This document shows positions 21,205 through 27,948 of a DNA stretch of 28,485 nt, piece after piece; position 1 is the first letter of the stretch, and each line of letters starts with the position of its first letter. The stretch spans positions 1 through 28,485 of the forward strand of contig DBTI01000040.1 of assembly GCA_002306975.1 (NCBI GenBank), read 5' to 3'. The stretch is from Ruminococcaceae bacterium UBA1320. GTDB taxonomy: Bacteria > Bacillota > Clostridia > Oscillospirales > Ethanoligenentaceae. The notes below the pieces were generated by a model. The model did not search any database. It worked only from the letters and a program-made list of their open reading frames with translations, and was not told where the DNA came from. Position numbers and translations under genes: made by a program.

Positions 21205-22340
21205 GCCTCATTGCCCGCCTTTCCCATAAGCTCGTCAAAAATGGAAAGCTCGTCTGCCTGCGGTTCGACGCCGCAGACCTGTTTCATAAATTCCTCAAAA
21301 AGCAGCCGGTCGCCCGAACCGGTGCGAAGCCCCTCTTTAAGGTCTGCCCGCGAACCTCCGCCAGCCGTAAGGTCGAGCCAGCCCGGGTGCAGCCCCAGCA
21401 CATTGGGGTAATGTTCGCGCAGCAGCGCCATTGGCTCAAAAACCGGACGGATATCGGTAAGATTGGCGTATAGGTAATCCTCGCGCCCGGCGTCGTCTTT
21501 CGCCGCCGATATTATATCGTTTATTGTTCCCGTAACGGTACGCATATCGTGAAGCGGAGCACAGGGCAGCCGCCTTGTTCCCATGCCGTTTTCACCAAAT
21601 TCAATTATACAAAGCGATTTTTTGTGGCGTTCCTCGTCAAACGAGTATTTGAGCGGCGAACCGCTGTAAGCGCCGTTTGCACCCACCCGCTGCGGGCCGT
21701 GAAGATGCCCGAGCGCAACATAATCAAAGCCGCCGAAAACCGCAGGGTCAACCTCATCGCTGCCGCCGACCGCAAGCGGAGATTCCGACTCGCAAGTTAC
21801 GCCGCCAGCCGCAAAGCAGTGAGCGACAAGCACGTTGCGCGCGCCGCTCACAGGCTTTATCTGCTCCACAACCGCCTTAAAAGCGGCGTTCTGTCCGCGT
21901 ATGTCGTCACGCCCCAAAATATCGCGCGCCGTCGCCGCGTCAAAAAAAGGCAGCAGGTGAATATATGTTTCGCCGCCCCCGTCTTCAAGGCGGACAGGCG
22001 GCGTATCCAGCGGATAAGCCGAAAGGAAAAGCCCCTGCGCGCGCAGAAGACCGGAATAGACCGCGAGCCTGTCGGCTCCGTCGTGATTGCCTGCGATCAC
22101 GGCGGCTTTTATTCGGCGCACAGCGCAAATCTCCGTGACCGCGTGATTAAACAGCCTCACAGCCTCGACAGGCGCAACCTGCCGGTCGAAAACATCTCCG
22201 GCGATAATTACTGCATCGGGGCGTTCCGCGTCAAGCGCGGGCAGCAGCACACCGTCTATAAAGTTTTCCTGCTCCGGCAGCATCGAGCGCCCCATCACAC
22301 TCTTTCCAAGATGCCAGTCTGAGGTGTGAAGTATTTTCAC
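21201..22340 (-). CDS. sbcD: Exonuclease SbcD (Mre11-like nuclease)
   Basis: A 379-residue metallophosphoesterase nuclease. Metal motifs: SDWHLG (Asp8, His10), GDVFDR (Asp49), GNHD (Asn85-His86-Asp87), a histidine in VAHCF and GHLHG (about residues 212-216). The C-terminal part would bind SbcC. The start is GTG at 22340 (GTG AAA ATA CTT); the reading MKILHTSDWHLG matches the family start. The ribosome binding site is weak (GGAA at two places upstream), so translation may be modest. It is the first gene of sbcD-sbcC-nrdG. Confidence 0.95.
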   Translation of the reverse strand: MKILHTSDWHLGKSVMGRSMLPEQENFIDGVLLPALDAERPDAVIIAGDVFDRQVAPVEAVRLFNHAVTEICAVRRIKAAVIAGNHDGADRLAVYSGLLRAQGLFLSAYPLDTPPVRLEDGGGETYIHLLPFFDAATARDILGRDDIRGQNAAFKAVVEQIKPVSGARNVLVAHCFAAGGVTCESESPLAVGGSDEVDPAVFGGFDYVALGHLHGPQRVGANGAYSGSPLKYSFDEERHKKSLCIIEFGENGMGTRRLPCAPLHDMRTVTGTINDIISAAKDDAGREDYLYANLTDIRPVFEPMALLREHYPNVLGLHPGWLDLTAGGGSRADLKEGLRTGSGDRLLFEEFMKQVCGVEPQADELSIFDELMGKAGNEA

Positions 22341-22653
22341 TTTCCATTCACTTCCACATTCAAATTCGTCGATTATTGCGATCGCTTGATTTAGTACAGC
22401 TATTCCCGTTAAGATTGAAACTCAATCAATTTTATTCTCGACGGAGTCAAGAATAAGAAAATTGTTCTTTCCCTATCCTAATTGGAATTGCTGAAAGCAG
22501 GCTGTTATCTCCCCCTCCGAAGCAGGTGATCTCCAGCGAGGAAGATAGCAAAACTATTCCGTTTTACTTTTGTAATTGCTAAATGTAAAGCTGTTCGCCG
22601 TTACAGCAAACAGTGCGGGCGCGGCTGTACGCCGCGCCCTTTCAAAGCTATTT
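22341..22653. other. Intergenic region between sbcD and the metallophosphoesterase gene
   Basis: It contains a GC-rich hairpin GGGCGCGGC/GCCGCGCCC (22617-22639), placed 15-37 bases past the stop of the minus-strand metallophosphoesterase gene, with no good T-run. A second hairpin ATTCTTGAC/GTCGAGAAT (minus strand, about 22451-22471) and an irregular TATCT/AGATA dyad (about 22515-22549) are also present. No clear promoter for sbcDC was found. Confidence 0.4.
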
Positions 22654-23319
22654 TTAATCAAGCTTTAACACATGGTCAAAAACCACTTCATGCTCGGCAG
22701 AAAGTCTGCGGTTGATGTGGTAGTTTCCGAAAACCCATTTTTTATATTTGCATTTTTCACGAACACATTCAAGAAAAACGTTCAATGCGTTCAAATCATA
22801 CTCGCCCACTTCAAGAAACCGCCGGAAAGCGGATGGAGCCTCGTGCGTAAATATGTAATCGACGTTGTAATCGTTAGCCACAAGGTTGCCGATGCCCGCT
22901 TGCATCTCGTCCATCGTGGGCAGTTCCTCGTCCCACCATGTTTTGTGCGGAGTGCGCATTTCGCGTTCGCTGCTTTCACCGCCGCCAAAAGTGAAAACCT
23001 TTCTGCCCCCGATAGTATAAACCTGACCGCGCATGAGGTGAACAAGGTTGCCGGAAAGCACCTGAGCCTTGCCGCCGTTCCACTCCGTCACAGGGTATTT
23101 TGCCAGCAAATCGAAATTTTCATGAGAGCCGTCAACAAAAAGGATGCCATACTTTTTCTTGCCAAGCTTTTCAATGGCGCGAAGCTCGTCCTTTGTGCCG
23201 TTCCAAAGCAGCCCGAAATCTCCGCAGACAACAACATAGTCGGTCTTTTTAATCCGCCCGAACTTGCGGCTGTTAAAATCTTTTAAGTCCCCGTGAACAT
23301 CACCGGTAACAAAAAACAA
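22654..23319 (-). CDS. Calcineurin-like metallophosphoesterase
   Basis: A 221-residue protein with metallophosphoesterase motifs: GDVHGD (Asp7, His9), CGDFG (Asp34), GSHEN (64-68) in place of GNHE/D, THEAP, and GNYH in place of GHxH. Two of the five motifs deviate: Ser65 replaces the catalytic Asn, and Asn-Tyr appears in the last motif. Activity may be altered; the substrate is unknown. The start is TTG 23319, chosen because GAGGGA lies 5 bases upstream and the frame gives the motif-I N-terminus. It is 46 bases downstream of alr on the same strand, probably co-transcribed. Confidence 0.85.
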   Translation of the reverse strand: MFFVTGDVHGDLKDFNSRKFGRIKKTDYVVVCGDFGLLWNGTKDELRAIEKLGKKKYGILFVDGSHENFDLLAKYPVTEWNGGKAQVLSGNLVHLMRGQVYTIGGRKVFTFGGGESSEREMRTPHKTWWDEELPTMDEMQAGIGNLVANDYNVDYIFTHEAPSAFRRFLEVGEYDLNALNVFLECVREKCKYKKWVFGNYHINRRLSAEHEVVFDHVLKLD

Positions 23320-23365
23320 GGCAATCCCTCAATTCCGAATATTTCATTGAGCACCAGGGCATTTT

Positions 23366-24547
23366 TTAAGGCAGATAATAATTTTGGGTGCCCACATTTT
23401 TACCGCCCTTGAAAAACACGCGGGGCACGCGCTTACCGATAAGGCAGGCGGTTTCGTAGTTGATGGTGCCCATTTTATCTGCGATTTCTTCCATTGTAAC
23501 TGTGTCGCCGCCGTCGCTGCCGATAACGGTGACAACGCCGTTTTCCGCGGCTTCAGGAACGCTTGTCACGTCCGCCATACACTGATCCATGCACACGCGC
23601 CCGATAATGCGCGCGCGCTTGCCGCAAATGAGCACATCGGCGGTGTTTGAAAGGCTGCGGGCAAAACCGTCGGCATAGCCGACAGGCAGGGTTGCAACAC
23701 GCGTTTCACCCTGTGTTGAAAATTTCATGCCATAGCTTACCGCCGTGCCATCCGCCAGAGTTTTCACCTGTGAGATGACCGTTTTAAGCGACATCGCCGG
23801 GCTCAGCTTTATCGGCAGAGGCATTCCGTCCGCCGGTGTCATGCCGTAAAGGATAATGCCGGGGCGCACCATGTCAAGCTGCATCTGCGGAAAATTTAAA
23901 AGACCCGCGCTGTTGCAGCAGTGGCGCAAACTAAACTTCAGCCCTTTTTGTTCAAGCTTTGTGATAATGCCCATAAATCGGGTAAATTGAATTTTTGTAA
24001 AATCCTTTTCCGGCTCGTCAGAGACCGCGAAATGGGTGAAGATACCCTCAAGGTCAAGCGCCGGCATGCGGGAAACGCTCAGTATATCGTCAATGCTTGC
24101 CGCGTCTTTGTTCTCATCGTGATAGAGAAAACCAATGCGGCTCATGCCCGTGTCTATTTTTATATGCGCTTTGAGTGTTCCGCCCGCGCTCTGCGCCGCT
24201 TTTGAAAGACGCGCGGCGTAATCAAGGCTCAAAACGGTCTGGGTTATATTCTTTTCAATCATCTCGCCCGCATATTCGGGCGGTGTGTAGCCTAAAATCA
24301 ATATAGGCTTTGTAATTCCGCAGCCGCGCAGCTGCAAGGCTTCCTCCATATTGGAGACGCCGAAATAGTCGGCTCCCAGGGCTTCAAATTCACCCGCGAC
24401 AAACGGTGCGCCGTGACCGTAAGCATCCGCCTTGACAATTGCCATGAATTTACACCCGTCGTGTATGTATCCGCGTATGGCCTCGTAATTCGCCGCAATG
24501 CAGTCGGCGTCTACCTCCGCCCACGTTCTTTTGAGAAAACAGGACAT
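23366..24547 (-). CDS. alr: Alanine racemase (PLP-dependent)
   Basis: A 393-residue enzyme interconverting L- and D-alanine for peptidoglycan. The PLP lysine is Lys39 in AIVKADAYGHG; the second catalytic base is Tyr272 in SYGMKF. GRVCMDQ, GYADGF and the C-terminal IGKRVPRVF are typical. Length is normal (about 370-390). GGAGGT lies 6 bases before ATG 24547. It is followed by a metallophosphoesterase gene at 46 bases. It could also serve spore germination control by removing L-alanine, as in some spore formers, but nothing here shows that. Confidence 0.96.
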   Translation of the reverse strand: MSCFLKRTWAEVDADCIAANYEAIRGYIHDGCKFMAIVKADAYGHGAPFVAGEFEALGADYFGVSNMEEALQLRGCGITKPILILGYTPPEYAGEMIEKNITQTVLSLDYAARLSKAAQSAGGTLKAHIKIDTGMSRIGFLYHDENKDAASIDDILSVSRMPALDLEGIFTHFAVSDEPEKDFTKIQFTRFMGIITKLEQKGLKFSLRHCCNSAGLLNFPQMQLDMVRPGIILYGMTPADGMPLPIKLSPAMSLKTVISQVKTLADGTAVSYGMKFSTQGETRVATLPVGYADGFARSLSNTADVLICGKRARIIGRVCMDQCMADVTSVPEAAENGVVTVIGSDGGDTVTMEEIADKMGTINYETACLIGKRVPRVFFKGGKNVGTQNYYLP

Positions 24548-24968
24548 TCAATTACCTCCGGTAATAAATATATTATTACAGCGTTCATTCGCTAAGCGTT
24601 GTTTAAAAAATGCTGTTTTGACGGCAAAAACAATGCAGATATTTTATCTGTTTTCTTTCGCCGGCTTGCACAGTTTCTGTGATTTTTTAAACAAGCCCTA
24701 ACTCAAATTTAAAAACGCACAGTAAAGTACATTTATAATTATATTCCTTAGCGTTTAAAAATCAACTCAAAAAGGGAAAATAAAAATTTGGTGATTAGTG
24801 AAACTTCAAATATAATGGAAAAGCAGGGAAATATCCAACTTTGATTTTGTGATTGCTGCAATGTCTTTTGGAAATTTGCAAAAGGCGCGGCGTTTAGCTT
24901 ATAATTGGTGAAAGAAAAGACAAATAAAAACGCGGCGCGATGCCGCTTAAAAAGGATGGAAAAGTTCT
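24548..24968. other. Divergent intergenic region between alr and the DUF1624 gene
   Basis: AT-rich. It contains the plus-strand promoter at 24876-24905 and a GCGGC/GCCGC hairpin (about 24936-24950) just before the ribosome binding site of the next gene. I did not find a convincing minus-strand promoter for alr and see no small gene. Confidence 0.5.
24876..24905 (+). promoter_or_regulatory. SigA-type promoter of the DUF1624 gene
   Basis: TTGCAA (24876-24881), 18-base spacer, TATAAT (24900-24905), 64 bases before the start codon. Confidence 0.6.
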
Positions 24969-25733
24969 GTGCAGCTTATTATCCATAAAAACAACCGAAT
25001 GGATTCACTTGACGCCCTGCGGGGCATAGCGATCCTCGCAATGGTTTTTTACCACGCGCTTTATGACGTCAGCGACATATTCGGTTACAACGTGCCTTTT
25101 TTCGGTTTTTTATCGCTTTTAGAACCGCCGTTTGCAGGGCTTTTTATCCTGCTCGCCGGTGTTTCCTCCCGCTATTCCCACAACAATTTAAAACGCGGCG
25201 CGAAGGTGCTTGTTTTAGCGCTGATTGTTTCGGCCGCCACAATTATATTTATGCCGAGCCAGTCGATATATTTCGGAATCCTGCATTTTTTCGGCTGCGC
25301 GATTCTGCTTTTTGAGCTCGTAAGGCCCGCGGTTGACCGTATTCCCCAAAAAACCGCGTTTGTATTATGGACCGTACTTTTCGCTGTAACTTATACAATG
25401 CCGTTTTCACACATCATCGGGTTTCCGGGGCTTTTCGGCGTAACATTGCCTAATTTCCTGTTAAACACGCCGCACATCTACGCGCTGGGGTTCCCGGACG
25501 GGAACTTTTTTTCCGCTGATTTTTTCCCGATGATCCCGTGGTTTTTCCTGTTCTTAATCGGCACGGTCATTGGTACTCCTATAAAAGAGCACCGCTTGCC
25601 GGATAAATTCTACACCGCGCGCATTCCGTTCTTCGCCACAGCCGGCCGCAACACGCTGTTAATCTATGCGCTGCATCAGCCGGTAATCTACGGTCTTTTA
25701 TATCTTTTCTTCAAGCTGTTCAAACTCGGATAA
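24969..25733 (+). CDS. DUF1624 / heparan-alpha-glucosaminide N-acetyltransferase-like membrane protein
   Basis: A 254-residue polytopic membrane protein with about seven hydrophobic segments. The opening RMDSLDALRGIAILAMVFYHALYD is the hallmark of the DUF1624/HGSNAT and acyltransferase-3-like group, with the likely catalytic His in FYHALYD. A late GRNTLLIYALHQPVIYG supports it. Such proteins transfer acyl groups from cytoplasmic donors to sugars outside. The substrate here is unknown. I prefer the GTG start at 24969, because AAGGATGG lies about 9-10 bases upstream; ATG 24999 is an alternative. It is a single gene with its own promoter. Confidence 0.88.
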   Translation: MQLIIHKNNRMDSLDALRGIAILAMVFYHALYDVSDIFGYNVPFFGFLSLLEPPFAGLFILLAGVSSRYSHNNLKRGAKVLVLALIVSAATIIFMPSQSIYFGILHFFGCAILLFELVRPAVDRIPQKTAFVLWTVLFAVTYTMPFSHIIGFPGLFGVTLPNFLLNTPHIYALGFPDGNFFSADFFPMIPWFFLFLIGTVIGTPIKEHRLPDKFYTARIPFFATAGRNTLLIYALHQPVIYGLLYLFFKLFKLG

Positions 25734-25842
25734 CGATGTTTCCGCGAAAACGCATTGCGGTCAAGCATTGATCTGTAAGAATAATACACAAAGCGAGCGG
25801 CTAATATTAAGTATATTTATACACAAAAGATATACGAAACAG

Positions 25843-25871
25843 TTGACAAATGAGGTAAAATATAATTATAT
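25843..25871 (+). promoter_or_regulatory. Promoter of the amidohydrolase transcription unit
   Basis: TTGACA (25843-25848), 17-base spacer, TTATAT (25866-25871). The -10 box overlaps the outer end of the leader helix, so the RNA would begin close to CTCCGGCAC. Confidence 0.6.
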
Positions 25872-26046
25872 TACTCCGGCACATAACTGTAGCTATTTTT
25901 GTGGAAAGACTCACCGTGCCGGAGTAATATTGGCCATGTGCGTAGCACGGCCATTTAAATAGCTATTACTGCGGCGTGGCGAGCTATAGTTTTTAGCTGG
26001 ATTTAACTTCCGCAGTTATACAAATACTTATGGAGGCTCTTTTTTA
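25868..26046 (+). promoter_or_regulatory. Structured leader with possible pseudoknot (candidate riboswitch) of the amidohydrolase gene
   Basis: The leader has a perfect 15-bp inverted repeat (25868-25882 with 25916-25930, core CTCCGGCAC/GTGCCGGAG). Its loop contains TAGCTATTT (25890-25898), complementary over 9 bases to AAATAGCTA (25957-25965). Between them lies a second hairpin (TGGCC..GGCCA, 25930-25952). Further on, ACTGCGG (25968-25974) pairs with CCGCAGT (26010-26016), enclosing an AGCTA/TAGCT hairpin (about 25983-25997). Several AGCTA copies allow alternative pairings. No T-run terminator is visible, so control would be at translation or stability. I do not recognise a known riboswitch class. 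Confidence 0.5.
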
Positions 26047-26835
26047 ATGCGCAAGATTTTTGATTTTCACACACATGCATATCCCGCAAAGGTTGCCGGA
26101 AAATCAGTTGATTTTCTTGATAATTATTATAAAGTTTCATGCAACGGCGACGGCACGATGGAGGACCTTCTGAAATCGGCAAAAGAGGGCGGCGTCGATT
26201 ATCTACTGGTACATGCCGTCGCGACAAAGCCGACTCAGGTGGAAAATGTAAACACGTGGATATCGGAGCATCTTTCCGAAAATGTGTTTGGTTTCGGAAC
26301 CATTCATCCCGAATATGAAAACATTAAAGAAGAGCTTAAAAGAATCCGCTCACTTGGGCTTTTGGGGTTAAAGCTTCACCCCGATTTTCAGGGTTATTTT
26401 GTCGATGATCCCTCAATGGATATCGTTTATTCCGATATTGAAGGAAAAATGCCGGTTCTTATTCATTCCGGTGACGTAAACACCGATTTTTCTTCCCCGA
26501 AACGCCTTGCAAACGTGCTCGACCGTTTCCCCAACCTCACTGTCATCGCGGCGCACCTCGGCGGATATTCTGAGTGGGATCAAGCGGAACGTTTTATAAT
26601 CGGACGCAACTGCTATATTGACACCTCTTCTTCACTTTGGGCAATTCCACCCGAAAAGGCAGTCAGTATAATCCGCAAACACGGCGTTAACCGTGTGCTC
26701 TTTGGCACTGATTTTCCGCTTGCGCGCCACAGCGAAGAACTCGAACGCTTTTTCGCGCTCGGTCTTACCGAAGAGGAAAACAACAAGATTCTCTTTGAAA
26801 ACGCCAACAACCTTCTCAACCTGCACCTGCGGTGA
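26047..26835 (+). CDS. Amidohydrolase-2 family (TIM-barrel metal hydrolase)
   Basis: A 262-residue protein of the PF04909 amidohydrolase type. Metal-site features: FHTH (His8, His10), GLKLHPDFQG (Lys/His, about 109-118), LIHSGD, AAHLGGY and FGTDFP (the late Asp). The family hydrolyses or decarboxylates small cyclic or aromatic substrates; the substrate here is not apparent. GGAGG lies 10-11 bases before ATG 26047. The C-terminus ends LHLR and the last three codons plus stop (CAC CTG CGG TGA) are the first bases of the intergenic element 26824-27088. The native C-terminus may therefore have been replaced by insertion. Confidence 0.88.
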   Translation: MRKIFDFHTHAYPAKVAGKSVDFLDNYYKVSCNGDGTMEDLLKSAKEGGVDYLLVHAVATKPTQVENVNTWISEHLSENVFGFGTIHPEYENIKEELKRIRSLGLLGLKLHPDFQGYFVDDPSMDIVYSDIEGKMPVLIHSGDVNTDFSSPKRLANVLDRFPNLTVIAAHLGGYSEWDQAERFIIGRNCYIDTSSSLWAIPPEKAVSIIRKHGVNRVLFGTDFPLARHSEELERFFALGLTEEENNKILFENANNLLNLHLR

Positions 26836-27088
26836 GCAATTCGCGGGCGGCTTTTTGATTTGTTTTTTCTTTATGCCGCGGATATTTTTTCTTTATGTTA
26901 ACTTTATAGATTAACGACCAATGAGCATTATTTGCTCATCGGTCGTTTTGTTTTTACAAAACGAATGGGCACGCAATATGCGTGCCCATATATCGCTTAT
27001 AGCTTTCTCCGCGAAATACGGCTTGTAACTATAATAAAGCTGTTTCGCGGATTGCTCACCGCAGGTGCGAATTGCTTACCGCAGGTGG
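26824..27088. mobile_element. MITE-like intergenic element, copy 1
   Basis: About 265 bp bounded by inverted ends. The left end is CACCTGCGGTGAGCAATTCG (26824-26843). The right end carries two tandem copies of the complement (27046-27067 and 27068-27088), each with about one mismatch. Internal parts are a 13-bp hairpin followed by T-rich sequence (26914-26955), a perfect 11-bp hairpin (26965-26989) and another short dyad. Copy 2 is at 27615-27948. There is no transposase; it looks like a non-autonomous, stem-rich element. Its ends supply the last codons and stops of the amidohydrolase gene and yjdF. Confidence 0.6.
26914..26955 (+). terminator. Terminator inside element copy 1, after the amidohydrolase gene
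   Basis: ACGACCAATGAGC (26914-26926) pairs with GCTCATCGGTCGT (26934-26946), one mismatch, followed by TTTGTTTTT. In copy 2 the right arm is degenerate. Confidence 0.75.
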
Positions 27089-27456
27089 CCTTTGTGTTTC
27101 TCTTTGCGCTTTTCACGGTTTTGTGTTTTTCTTTCTGTTTTTGACTCTTCCTGCTGGAGTTTAAGAGCCTGCTGTGCTTTTGTGCCGATTCCTTTAGGCT
27201 GAACCAACTTTGCCGCCTCACGCCTGAAACGCTTGGGGTTGGTTTCGCGGTGCTCTGTTTCATCAGACCGAATTGGTTTACTAAACCGCAATTTGCTCCA
27301 GTTGTTCAGAAAAAAGGCATAAACGTCACAATCTTTAGGTTCCGCGCCAAAGGTTACCTTGGCGGTTTCATATTTTCCGCCGGAAATCCGCTCAAAAATG
27401 CCTACCCAAAAGGGGTCTTCAAAACAAACCGTCAATCTGCTCTGTACTGAATCCAT
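27076..27456 (-). CDS. yjdF: YjdF / DUF2992 family protein
   Basis: A 126-residue protein. The N-terminal half (SRLTVCFEDPFWVGIFER, then VTFGAEPKDCDVYAFFLN) is the YjdF core. The C-terminal half is a Lys/Arg/Glu/Gln-rich helix (NPKRFRREAAKLVQPKGIGTKAQQALKLQQEE and on). Function is unknown; the gene is the usual partner of the yjdF riboswitch, which senses azaaromatic compounds. AGGAGG lies 7 bases before ATG 27456 and forms part of the switch. The C-terminus reads KHKGHLR, the last three codons and TAA stop being the right end of the repeat element. The ancestral end was probably near KHKG. Confidence 0.92.
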   Translation of the reverse strand: MDSVQSRLTVCFEDPFWVGIFERISGGKYETAKVTFGAEPKDCDVYAFFLNNWSKLRFSKPIRSDETEHRETNPKRFRREAAKLVQPKGIGTKAQQALKLQQEESKTERKTQNREKRKEKHKGHLR

Positions 27457-27463
27457 GAAAATT

Positions 27464-27580
27464 CCTCCTAAAAAAGTAACCGCAAAGAACGGACAACCTT
27501 AGGAGGCAGGTTACTGACAGCTTATAATTAAAACTGCGTCCGGACTACCAACCGGAACTATGTTTTTATCTTTGCATATT
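27464..27580 (-). promoter_or_regulatory. yjdF-type riboswitch leader
   Basis: Leader of about 120 bases upstream of yjdF. In transcript order it has GTTCCGG..CCGGAC (about 27537-27557), then GTAACC (27514-27509), CCTCCTAA (27506-27499) and GGTTAC (27481-27476), directly followed by TTTTTTAGGAGG. GTAACC/GGTTAC plus T6 can act as a terminator. CCTCCTAA is perfectly complementary to the ribosome binding site TTAGGAGG (27471-27464) and could mask it. Both suggest ligand-dependent expression control. Assignment to the yjdF class rests on gene context and this expression platform; I could not verify the aptamer consensus. Confidence 0.7.
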
Positions 27581-27581
27581 C

Positions 27582-27611
27582 ATTCTACTACATACCCATC
27601 CCCTTTTTCAA
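27582..27611 (-). promoter_or_regulatory. Promoter of yjdF
   Basis: Minus strand: TTGAAA (27606-27611), 18-base spacer, TAGAAT (27582-27587). It lies immediately next to the left end of element copy 2 (27615). Confidence 0.55.
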
Positions 27612-27614
27612 CCA

Positions 27615-27948
27615 CACCTGCGGTGAGCAATTCGCAGGCGGCTTTTTGATTTGTTTTTTCTTTGTGTTACGGATATTTTCTGTTTATGTTAACTTTATAG
27701 ATAAACGACCAATGAGCATTATTTGTGCATTGACTGTTTTGTTTTTACAAAACGAATGGGCACGCAATATGCGTGCCCATATATCGCTTATAGATTCTTC
27801 CGCGTAATGCGGCTTGTAAACATAGTAAAGTTTTTTCGCGAATTGCTCCTCCGCAAACGTGCAAGTAAAGGACTCCAAAGCCACAACAACGTGGCTTTGG
27901 AGTCCTAAATAAATCATGCTATACCACGAAATGCTCCACCGCAGGTGG
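27615..27948. mobile_element. MITE-like intergenic element, copy 2
   Basis: The left end (27615-27641) matches copy 1 at 26 of 27 bases. Most of the interior up to about 27860 is the same sequence with scattered changes, including an identical block of nearly 60 bases around the perfect hairpin ATGGGCACGCA/TGCGTGCCCAT (27755-27779). The inner right end (27837-27861) is degenerate. About 63 bases with a strong hairpin separate it from an outer right end (27925-27948) that abuts the nifJ stop codon. It fills the space between the yjdF promoter and nifJ. Confidence 0.6.
27869..27906 (-). terminator. Terminator-like hairpin after nifJ, within element copy 2
   Basis: GGACTCCAAAGCCAC (27870-27884) and GTGGCTTTGGAGTCC (27891-27905) are perfect complements around a 6-base loop. 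On the minus strand it is followed by TTTACTT, a modest T-run. It sits 43 bases past the nifJ stop. Confidence 0.65.

Noticed and set aside
26932..27144. ORF with the peptide FVFTKRMGTQYACPYIAY, also present in frame in the second copy (27723-27908)
   Set aside because: The similarity between the two copies is at DNA level over the whole intergenic element, including hairpins. The frames differ after the shared block and neither has a ribosome binding site. I treat it as repeat DNA, not a gene family.
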